Shown piece by piece: positions 33,468 to 40,111 of a DNA stretch of 40,111 nt. Numbering within the stretch: position 1 is the first letter of the stretch; the number at the start of each line of letters is the position of its first letter. The DNA is from Acidobacteriota bacterium (GTDB taxonomy: Bacteria; Acidobacteriota; Terriglobia; Acidiferrales; UBA7541). The notes below the pieces were generated by a model. That model was not told where the DNA came from. It saw nothing but the letters and a program-made list of their open reading frames with translations, and searched no databases. The stretch is from assembly GCA_003224085.1 (NCBI GenBank), contig QHYK01000109.1:1-40111 (forward strand). The letters run 5' to 3'. A program made the position numbers and the translations under genes.

Positions 33468-33641
33468 ATGGCTGAAACCGCCAACGCGCAAACCGCTTCT
33501 ACTGCCCCCAAGGGCTCGCCAAAACTGGCGCCCGTCTCCACCACGGTTCTTCATCGCGTATGCATCCAGTGCAATAACATGTTTCGCGTTACTCCCGATA
33601 AGTTTGATGCCAAACAGTGCCCGGCCTGTCACAAGAGCTGA
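33468..33641 (+). CDS. Small zinc-ribbon protein
   Basis: 57 residues. An Ala/Thr/Pro-rich leader of about 30 residues precedes VCIQCNNMFRVTPDKFDAKQCPACHKS, a CxxC-x14-CxxC zinc ribbon. Such mini-proteins are common and often of unknown role. ATG 33468 has only a weak Shine-Dalgarno sequence (GGGG). The ABC transporter genes follow after 104 bases. Confidence 0.7.
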   Translation: MAETANAQTASTAPKGSPKLAPVSTTVLHRVCIQCNNMFRVTPDKFDAKQCPACHKS

Positions 33642-33745
33642 ATCAGGCTAACCGTCTTACTCTTCGGTAATTTTCGGCAGCGCCAGCGTAGTACACCGAA
33701 GAAGCCTCTGCGTCCGGCATTGGAAATCTCTAATCGGGGTCGCTG

Positions 33746-34498
33746 ATGATCGAAGCTCGAAGTTTGTCCAAGCGGTTCCAGGACAAGAAGCGCGGCGAAA
33801 TTCGCGCCGTAGATAACGTCAGTTTCACCTGCCAGCCCGGCGAAATCTACAGCCTGCTTGGAGCCAACGGTGCCGGCAAAACCACCACACTTCGTATGCT
33901 CGCCACCATCCTCGAACCCACCGACGGCACCGCTGTCATCTGCGGCCACGATGTCATTGAAGAACCAGAAAAGGTTCGCGCCAATGTCGGCTTCCTTTCC
34001 ACCGCTACTGCTCTCTACCCCCGCCTTACTGCCCAAGAACTGGTCGAATACTTCGGCCGCCTCAATGGCCTCGACGAGCTCACCCTGAAAAAGCGTGTGG
34101 ACGATATTTTCAACCGCCTGGACATGAACGGATTTCGCGACCGCCGCTGCGACAAGCTGTCCACAGGCATGAAGCAGAAAACTTCCATCGCCCGCACCCT
34201 CGTTCACGATCCCCCGGTCATGATTTTCGACGAGCCCACCACCGGCCTCGACGTCATGACCGCCCGTACTATCATCACTTTCATTAGCGACTGCCGCGAC
34301 CGCGGCAAGGCCATCATCTTTTCCACGCACATCATGAGCGAAGTGGAGCGCCTCTGCGATCACCTTGGCATCATTCATGACGGTAAGCTCCTTGCCCATG
34401 GCACTGTCCCGGAACTCCGCGCAAAATACGGCGAACACAATCTCGAAGAGATCATCGTCAAGGTAGTCGGCCCGCTTCTGAACAATGCGGAGGCCTGA
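33746..34498 (+). CDS. ABC transporter ATPase, NatA-like
   Basis: 250 residues. Walker A GANGAGKTT (39-47), signature LSTGMKQK (138-145), Walker B VMIFDEPTTGLD (158-169), H-loop STHIMSEVERLC. The sequence resembles NatA and other drug/sodium export ATPases. Followed after three bases by the permease gene, with which it forms an exporter. The substrate is not evident. It cannot be assumed to power the MacB-type permease of the divergent operon, since the partner folds differ. Confidence 0.95.
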   Translation: MIEARSLSKRFQDKKRGEIRAVDNVSFTCQPGEIYSLLGANGAGKTTTLRMLATILEPTDGTAVICGHDVIEEPEKVRANVGFLSTATALYPRLTAQELVEYFGRLNGLDELTLKKRVDDIFNRLDMNGFRDRRCDKLSTGMKQKTSIARTLVHDPPVMIFDEPTTGLDVMTARTIITFISDCRDRGKAIIFSTHIMSEVERLCDHLGIIHDGKLLAHGTVPELRAKYGEHNLEEIIVKVVGPLLNNAEA

Positions 34499-34501
34499 GT
34501 C

Positions 34502-35707
34502 ATGAACTTTCGCAACATCGGGATTGTTTATGGCAAAGAATTAACGGAGTGGCTCCGCGACAAGCGCACACTCATCTCCACCGTCCTCGTGCCTCTGCTG
34601 GCATTCCCTATCCTCATGGTCGGCATGACTTCCCTTATGACCGTGATGATCGGCAGGGCCGAGAAAGAAACCGCGAAAATCATGATTATTGGCGGCGAAG
34701 ATTCGACTCAAGTGCTCGAAAAGCTTCGGCGAGTGAAAGACCTGGAAATCGTACCCTACGCGGACGACTGGATGAAACGCATTTCCGAGAAAGAGATCCG
34801 CGCTGCAGTGGACGTCCCCAAAGGCTTTGACTCCGCTCTCGGGCAGGGCAAGGAACTAACCGTTAAGATCTATTTCTACCAGGGAGAGATCAAATCTTCC
34901 TTTGGCGCAAATCACCTCGAAAAGTTCTTCGACGATTATCGCGATTCGGTCATTTCCAGCCGACTAGCGGCCCGGAACCTTCCTACCGCCATCATCAAGC
35001 CCTTTGCGGTCAAGCAGGAAAACGTGGCCCCCCCGGAAAAAGTCAGCGGCGCCGCTCTCGGCGGCCTTCTTGGCTATATGGTCATCCTTCTTTCCATGAC
35101 CGGGGCCATTTATCCTGCCATCGACCTTACCGCGGGCGAGAAAGAACGCGGGACGATGGAGACCATTCTCTCCAGTCCGCTGTCGCGCGTCGATCTTGTT
35201 CTCGGCAAATTCTTTCTCGTACTGTCCGCTTCTCTCTCCACAGCAATTCTCTCCATCATTTCCATGGGCACATCTTTCTACCTTGTAGGCCATTCGGGCG
35301 CGATGGCCAAAAAGGATGCGGCCGCGTTCCAGCTCCATATTGGATTACCTGCGGTTCTGTCTGTTTTCCTCATGGCTCTCCCCTTGGCCGTGCTCTTCGC
35401 CGCTGCCTTGCTGACCATCGCCCTGTTCGCCAAGAGTTACAAGGAAGCGCAGAGTTACCTGACACCGATGACTTTTATCGTGGTCATTCCGGCCGTCGCT
35501 TCTCTTCTGCCCGGCTTCGATTTGAATCCCAAACTTGCCCTCGTTCCCATTCTCAGCACCAGCCTGGTTTGCAAAGAAATCGTCGCAGGAACTTTTCACT
35601 GGAACTATATCCTGCTCATCTTGCTCTCCAGCAGCGTTTACGCCGCTGCCGCACTCTTTATTGCTGTCAAAATGTTCCAGCGCGAGTCTGTCCTCTTCCG
35701 CTCCTGA
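34502..35707 (+). CDS. ABC-2 type permease, NatB-like
   Basis: 401 residues with an N-terminal membrane helix (LISTVLVPLLAFPILMVGMTSL), a large extracytoplasmic domain (about residues 45-180) and five to six C-terminal helices. The conserved LTAGEKERGTMETILSSPLSR coupling region is present. This layout is that of NatB, the partner of NatA in Na+ or drug export. Starts three bases after the ATPase stop. Confidence 0.93.
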   Translation: MNFRNIGIVYGKELTEWLRDKRTLISTVLVPLLAFPILMVGMTSLMTVMIGRAEKETAKIMIIGGEDSTQVLEKLRRVKDLEIVPYADDWMKRISEKEIRAAVDVPKGFDSALGQGKELTVKIYFYQGEIKSSFGANHLEKFFDDYRDSVISSRLAARNLPTAIIKPFAVKQENVAPPEKVSGAALGGLLGYMVILLSMTGAIYPAIDLTAGEKERGTMETILSSPLSRVDLVLGKFFLVLSASLSTAILSIISMGTSFYLVGHSGAMAKKDAAAFQLHIGLPAVLSVFLMALPLAVLFAAALLTIALFAKSYKEAQSYLTPMTFIVVIPAVASLLPGFDLNPKLALVPILSTSLVCKEIVAGTFHWNYILLILLSSSVYAAAALFIAVKMFQRESVLFRS

Positions 35708-35874
35708 CGCGTCTCGCTGCTGACTGTTTTTGCCGGTACGCGAGGGGATTTTTCCTCGTCCCGGCGCACTCTTCGGGACTCAGATACAATGCTTCCCTTG
35801 TGCCGTTCCAACCTTTCTCGCCAGGGCCAGGTCGACTCACGCGGCGCAAGTTGAAATAGCAATTCGGAGGGCGC

Positions 35875-37671
35875 ATGCCAAATTCTCGCAGGCAGTTCCT
35901 TGCAAAAACGTCGCTCGGTCTGCTCGGCGCTGCCGTCGCCGCAACGTCGGAAGCGCAAGAACCTTCGCAACTTCCTCCTGGCGCGCCCTCCGCTTTCGGC
36001 ACCGGCCCCGCCGTCGGTCCCGAAGTTTCTCCCAACACTTTCGCCGAAGCCGAAAAGCTCGTTCGTGTTCAACTCACCCCCGCCGAGCGCGCCCAAGCCG
36101 CCAACTCCTGGCGCGTGGACATGGCCGCACTTCTCGAGCCACGTACCGGCCCTCGCAGCGTGGCTATCGAATCCACGGTTGCGCCGTTCTCGCGCTATGA
36201 GTCGGTTCTTTCCGGCCAGCGCCCCGCCGCGGTGCGCGACCGGTTCGTCCGCACGAACTCCGATCCTGGCCCGCTCCCTTCGAACGATAAGGACATCGCC
36301 TACGCCCCGGTCACCAAGCTTTCGCGCTGGATCGAGCAACGCAAACTCACGTCTGAGCGCCTCGCCAGCATTTATCTCGGGCGCATTGAGCAATTTGATT
36401 CGAAACTCCGTAGCGTCATTACTCTCACGCGCGATCTCGCTCTCGCCCAAGCGAAGAAAGCCGACGCTGAAATCTCCTCCGGCAAATATCGCGGGCCCCT
36501 TCATGGCATCCCCTGGGGCGGCAAAGACCTTCTCGACACCGCTGGAATCCCGACCACTTATGGCGCGGAGCCTTTTCGCCACCGCATCCCCGCGCAAGAC
36601 GCCACCGTCGTCCAACGCCTGCACGACGCCGGCGCGGTTCTCCTTGCCAAGCTCAGTCTTGGCGCGCTCGCGCTCAACGACATCTGGTTTGGCGGCCAGA
36701 CCATGAATCCCTGGCTGCTCGAAGAAGGCGCTTCCGGCTCCAGCGCCGGCCCCGGCGCGGCCACCGCTGCGGGGCTGGTCGGCTTCTCCATCGGCAGCGA
36801 AACCGGCGGCAGCATCGTCAGCCCCAGCATGCGCTGTGGCGTCACCGGCCTTCGCCCCACCTATGGCCGCGTTCCGCGCACTGGCGCGATGACGCTTTGT
36901 TGGTCCCTTGACAAGCTCGGCCCCATGACGCGCTCCGTTGAAGACGCCATCCTCGTCCTGCAAGCCATCACCGGCCCCGACCCTGGCGACGTTTCCAGCG
37001 TGCCAAGCCATCTCGACTTCGAAGCCGCCGGCCCCCTCAAAGGCCTTCGCGTCGGGTACTTTCCAAAATGGATGAAAGAGCCTCCCGCCACCGAAGTCGA
37101 CCGCGCCGCTCTCGAAACCGTCCGCCAACTCGGCATGCATCCCGTCGAAGTCTTTCTCCCCGATTGGCCTTACGGCTGCCTCAATCTCAATCTTTTCGCC
37201 GAGGGTGCTGCATCTTTCGAAGAGCTCACGCTTTCTCACGGCGTCGACAAGCTCAAAATGCAGACACACGACTCCTGGCCGAATCTCTTCCGCCAGGCTC
37301 GCTTTCTCTCCGCTGTGGATTTCGTTCAGACCGACCGCTTTCGCCGCAAAGTCTGCCAGGAAATGGCTCGCATTTTTTCTGACGTGGACTTGCTTCTTGT
37401 TCCTTCGCTACGCGACGAAATGCTCACCATCAGCAACAACACCGGCCATCCTTCACTCACTCTCCGCGCCGGCTATGTCGAAGTTTCGCAGGCGCGCTCC
37501 GATTGGGCGCCCGACCCGCAGCATCCTTTGCCCAAATTTTCCCCGCCGCGCCGCGTTCCTCACGGCGTCACTTTGATTGGCCGCCTCTTCGACGAAGGAC
37601 TGCTCTGCCGCGTCGGCATCGCTCTGGAACGCGCCTTCGCCGTCGCCTCCGAGCATCCCCCCGCCTTCTAA
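35875..37671 (+). CDS. Tat-exported amidase (amidase signature family)
   Basis: 598 residues from ATG 35875 with GGAGG upstream. A twin-arginine signal (SRRQFLAKTSLGLLGAAVAAT) shows folded export to the periplasm. Amidase-signature residues: Lys217 in WGGKDLLD, cis-Ser289 in GASGSSAGPG and nucleophile Ser313 in SETGGSIVSP; the 24-residue gap between the two Ser matches GatA. Relatives hydrolyse amide bonds of diverse small molecules; it is not the tRNA amidotransferase subunit, given the signal peptide and the extra 140-residue N-terminal region. Single gene, convergent with the YncE-like gene. Confidence 0.93.
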   Translation: MPNSRRQFLAKTSLGLLGAAVAATSEAQEPSQLPPGAPSAFGTGPAVGPEVSPNTFAEAEKLVRVQLTPAERAQAANSWRVDMAALLEPRTGPRSVAIESTVAPFSRYESVLSGQRPAAVRDRFVRTNSDPGPLPSNDKDIAYAPVTKLSRWIEQRKLTSERLASIYLGRIEQFDSKLRSVITLTRDLALAQAKKADAEISSGKYRGPLHGIPWGGKDLLDTAGIPTTYGAEPFRHRIPAQDATVVQRLHDAGAVLLAKLSLGALALNDIWFGGQTMNPWLLEEGASGSSAGPGAATAAGLVGFSIGSETGGSIVSPSMRCGVTGLRPTYGRVPRTGAMTLCWSLDKLGPMTRSVEDAILVLQAITGPDPGDVSSVPSHLDFEAAGPLKGLRVGYFPKWMKEPPATEVDRAALETVRQLGMHPVEVFLPDWPYGCLNLNLFAEGAASFEELTLSHGVDKLKMQTHDSWPNLFRQARFLSAVDFVQTDRFRRKVCQEMARIFSDVDLLLVPSLRDEMLTISNNTGHPSLTLRAGYVEVSQARSDWAPDPQHPLPKFSPPRRVPHGVTLIGRLFDEGLLCRVGIALERAFAVASEHPPAF

Positions 37672-37697
37672 TTTCGAATTTCGTGTTTCGAATTTCG
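37672..37697. repeat. Tandem 12-base direct repeat between convergent genes
   Basis: TTTCGAATTTCG occurs at 37672-37683 and again at 37686-37697, separated by two bases, with TTCGAA palindromes inside. It fills the 33-base gap between the stops of the amidase and the YncE-like gene. It could be a bidirectional transcription end or a leftover of replication slippage. Confidence 0.6.
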
Positions 37698-37704
37698 AAT
37701 TCGC

Positions 37705-38736
37705 TTATTTCCCGTACACCAGCACGTGAAACGTCCCCAGCACTGGCTGCGGCCGCTCGGTACCGGCGGTGGCTGCAAAATCCGCCGTATCCACGAAGAT
37801 GTTGTGCGTCTTCGTGTCCAGCCCCATCGTCTTCGCGCCCAACTCGGTCTTCACCTTTTCGACCTCACTGTATTTGTCCGGCGTATCTTCGTGGAAGATG
37901 TGCACGAACCCTTCGCGGGTCGAAACGTACAACATTCCTGTCGCCGGCTCGAACACGGCGGCATCCACTCCCGCCGTAATCGGGAACGACTGAATCACTT
38001 TTCCGCTGTGCGCATCCAGCACCACCAGGTTCTGCGGCTTGCGCCCTGCGCTGAACAACCTCCGGTGCGCCGTGTCCATCGCCAGCGCCGTGGGCGTTCC
38101 CGCTGGCGCCAGCGGCCAGCGCGACTTGATCTTTAGCGTGTTCGAATCAATCGCCACCACCTCGTTTTTGTCTTCCATATTCACGAACATTGTCCCTTTG
38201 CCGTCGGCCACCGCGAACTCCGGCCCGCCGCCGAGCGCAATCGTCCCAACCACGCTGCCGCTCTTGGCATCAATCACCGTCGCACTGTTCGGGTCCCCAT
38301 TCATCACGAAAACTCGCTTGGACGCCGGATCGTACGCCACGCTGTCCGCATCCTTGTCCGCCTTCGCCTCGCCGGTGACCTGCAGCGTCTTCAAATCAAA
38401 AATGATTGCCTTCCCTTGCGCTCCATCGGTGATGAACCCGCGCCCAAACTCGTCCGCAATCGCCACTCCGTGCGCCTGCTTCAAGCCGCCAATGGTGCCC
38501 ACGACGCTGCCGTTGTCCGCGTCGATAACTTTGATTTCTGTGCCGTGCGACAGATACACGCGCCGCGCCGCCGAATCCACCGTGATGTAGTCGAAATACT
38601 CCCGCGTGCTACCTTCCGCCTGCCCGATCGAGTATTTCTTCAGCAGGTGATAGCCCCCCGCCGCCCACGCCATCGCCATCCAGCCCGGCACCAGCACACC
38701 ACCGCACAAAATTCCGCCTATTCTCGAAAGTCTCAT
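37705..38736 (-). CDS. Secreted YncE-like beta-propeller protein
   Basis: 343 residues from ATG 38736 with GGAGGAG five bases before (a GTG at 38742 overlaps that RBS). Signal peptide with GGILCGGVLVPGWMAMAWA. Seven-bladed propeller repeats of the YncE type: ITVDSAARRVYLSHGTEIKVID, VAIADEFGRGFITDGAQGKAIIFD, VAYDPASKRVFVMNGDPNSATVID, ALAMDTAHRRLFSAGRKPQNLVVLD. Such proteins bind ligands or other proteins in the periplasm; the function is unknown. Confidence 0.9.
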   Translation of the reverse strand: MRLSRIGGILCGGVLVPGWMAMAWAAGGYHLLKKYSIGQAEGSTREYFDYITVDSAARRVYLSHGTEIKVIDADNGSVVGTIGGLKQAHGVAIADEFGRGFITDGAQGKAIIFDLKTLQVTGEAKADKDADSVAYDPASKRVFVMNGDPNSATVIDAKSGSVVGTIALGGGPEFAVADGKGTMFVNMEDKNEVVAIDSNTLKIKSRWPLAPAGTPTALAMDTAHRRLFSAGRKPQNLVVLDAHSGKVIQSFPITAGVDAAVFEPATGMLYVSTREGFVHIFHEDTPDKYSEVEKVKTELGAKTMGLDTKTHNIFVDTADFAATAGTERPQPVLGTFHVLVYGK

Positions 38737-38950
38737 AGTCACTCCTCCACAAGAAATCTTGCACGCAAACTACCACACAACAGATAAACGTTGCATGAAT
38801 ACACCCCCTCACGGTGCATCCGCAACCGCCCAACTCCTCATCTCCTGCGTTGGCTGCAGGGGCACGGGCTATTCGGCAAGGTGGAACCCGGCGGCCGTTC
38901 TAAACGTACCTCTATGGGAGACCCTCCATGCATGGCCGGCTTGAGCGCCC

Positions 38951-39925
38951 ATGAGCAAAAGACTGATTCGCATCGCCCTGATCCTGCTGCTCTTGCCCCC
39001 GATCCTTGCGGCGTTGGCCGGCTGGCTCGTCGCGCCGGCGTATCTTCATCCTATTCGCCGGGAACTCACGCCGGATTTGATCCGCGAAGCTGATACCTTC
39101 TTTTCCGTCACGCATGCGGACCCCGAGGAGTTTGACGTCCGCGCTCCCGATGGCGTGCTGCTGCGCGGCTGGAAGGTCACGCCGCGCCATCCCAACGGCT
39201 CGTGGGTCCTGCTTTTCCATGGCGTGGCCGACAACCGCGTTGGCGTTATCGGCCAGTCAGAATTTCTGCTTCGCGCCGGTTACAGTGTGCTGATGATGGA
39301 CGTTCGCGCCCACGGCGCGAGCGAAGGTCGCATGGCAACGTACGGCTGGCTCGAGCGCAACGACTCGCGCGCGGTCATTGACGCGCTGTTCCACGACGCC
39401 CAACAGCGTTGCCTCTCAATTCCATACCACGGCGGCAACCCCTGCCCGCCGCCGCGGCACATCTTCGCGCTCGGCGAATCCATGGGCGCCGGCATTGCGC
39501 TGCAATCCGCTGCTGCCGATCCGCGCATGGAAGCCGTGGTCGCCGAAGCTTCGTTTGCGAATCTCCGCGAAGCGGCCTACGACTACGCCGGGTTGCGCAA
39601 ATCACCGTGGCTTGGCAAAACGCTGCTGCGTCCCTTCGCGTGGACGCTGCTCTATCGCGGGGAGAAGATCACCGGGTTTCCGCTCGCGGAAATTTCGCCG
39701 GTGAAGGCGGCGGCTTCGCGGGCTTTTCCGGTGCTTCTAATCTGCGATGAAAAAGACGAGGCCTTGCCGTGCCGCCACACGCGCATGATCTATGCCGCCG
39801 CGCGCGGGCCGAAGCAGCTGTGGGTCGTCCCCGGCGCGTACCACACCGCGGCGCTGGGCTTCTACCCGGAGGAATTTCAACGCCGCGTGCTGGCCTTTTT
39901 CGGCACTTACCGAGGGGAGCCGTAA
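38951..39925 (+). CDS. Membrane-anchored alpha/beta hydrolase
   Basis: 324 residues. N-terminal helix (IRIALILLLLPPILAALAGWLVAP), then the hydrolase fold: oxyanion strand VLLFHGVADN (about 86-95), nucleophile elbow GESMGAG with Ser177, acid CDEKDEALP (Asp266 or Asp269), and His298 in GAYHTAA. It belongs to the serine aminopeptidase/BAAT-like lipase branch. Substrate unknown. The short cysteines CLSIPYHGGNPCPPP form an insertion before the nucleophile. Confidence 0.92.
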   Translation: MSKRLIRIALILLLLPPILAALAGWLVAPAYLHPIRRELTPDLIREADTFFSVTHADPEEFDVRAPDGVLLRGWKVTPRHPNGSWVLLFHGVADNRVGVIGQSEFLLRAGYSVLMMDVRAHGASEGRMATYGWLERNDSRAVIDALFHDAQQRCLSIPYHGGNPCPPPRHIFALGESMGAGIALQSAAADPRMEAVVAEASFANLREAAYDYAGLRKSPWLGKTLLRPFAWTLLYRGEKITGFPLAEISPVKAAASRAFPVLLICDEKDEALPCRHTRMIYAAARGPKQLWVVPGAYHTAALGFYPEEFQRRVLAFFGTYRGEP

Positions 39926-40024
39926 GCCCCTTGCCTTCAGATTTCTGAGGAATGCTGTCAAGGAGAAATTGACTTTCCACAGGAAAATTCACCCCCCCTC
40001 CTGCACAGTTTTCAAACACGTTTC

Positions 40025-40111
40025 TCACAACGCCACCGCTTTCGTTGCTGCCACCAGCGGCGAGTTGTGTTTGGCCAAGGCCGCCAGGTAGACGTTCTCG
40101 TTGTACGCCAC
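40025..40111 (-). CDS. C-terminal end of a gene running out of the window
   Basis: The last 28 codons read AYNENVYLAALAKHNSPLVA and end with KAVAL before TGA (40027-40025). The sequence looks like a helical protein C-terminus; too short to name. Confidence 0.45.
   Translation of the reverse strand: MAYNENVYLAALAKHNSPLVAATKAVAL

Noticed and set aside
35638-37269. Long open frame on the minus strand opposite the amidase
   Set aside because: It is a mirror of GC-rich codons; the plus strand has Tat signal, RBS and catalytic residues.
1-40111. CRISPR array, rRNA genes, complete insertion sequence
   Set aside because: No regularly spaced repeats, rRNA-like sequence or paired terminal inverted repeats with a complete transposase were found.

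Overview
The window looks like a high-GC chromosome segment of an Acidobacteriota-type bacterium (inference; no rRNA is present). Supporting signs are a Ser/Thr kinase fused to TPR repeats, hopanoid-decoration genes hpnJ/hpnI, NatAB- and MacB-type ABC transporters, a twin-arginine amidase, and many decayed mobile-element fragments.

Layout. 1-3795 (+): a three-gene molybdenum hydroxylase (2Fe-2S subunit partial, Mo subunit, FAD subunit). The FAD subunit carries the extra four-cysteine loop typical of 4-hydroxybenzoyl-CoA reductase. 3972-6453 (-): a four-gene envelope metal/thiol cluster encoding a Cys-rich secreted peptide, an outer-membrane-transporter-like barrel, a periplasmic HMA protein and a TlpA-like lipoprotein. 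6653-10189: a scarred accessory island that starts with the 3' part of a tRNA-Asn gene and holds a broken VapBC pair, an intact Xre/RES toxin-antitoxin pair with its own promoter, a hypothetical gene and a transposase remnant. 10445-14708: a proline-rich secreted protein, a small Cys protein and a large kinase-TPR protein. 15057-21094: a second scarred zone with a frameshifted HExxH toxin-like tail, a BNR-repeat protein, a truncated AIPR-like gene, a tyrosine integrase whose 3' end is the antisense of a complete tRNA-Gln(CTG), a second broken integrase, and other truncated genes. 21105-33111 (-): DUF72, the hpnJ/two small transporters/hpnI operon, then a HlyD/TPR/MacB-permease/TolC/PLP-decarboxylase operon. 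33468-39925: a zinc-ribbon peptide, NatAB-like ABC exporter, Tat amidase, YncE-like propeller, alpha/beta hydrolase, and at the edge the tail of another gene.

Main discovery. The HMA gene at 5048-4521 (-) is a single 176-codon frame from a well-placed RBS and signal peptide to a TAG stop, interrupted only by two TGA codons (4946-4944 and 4937-4935). These fall exactly where the two cysteines of the HMA motif GMTCxxC belong, giving GMT-U-N-F-U-AYGVK. All four genes of the cluster end in TAG, whereas TGA is a normal stop elsewhere in the window. Two consecutive hairpins lie just downstream of the TGAs. I read this as a double-selenocysteine (UxxU) metal-binding or redox protein, probably working with the TlpA-like thioredoxin and the barrel protein on a soft metal such as mercury or copper. 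Selenocysteine insertion is inferred; no sel genes are in the window.
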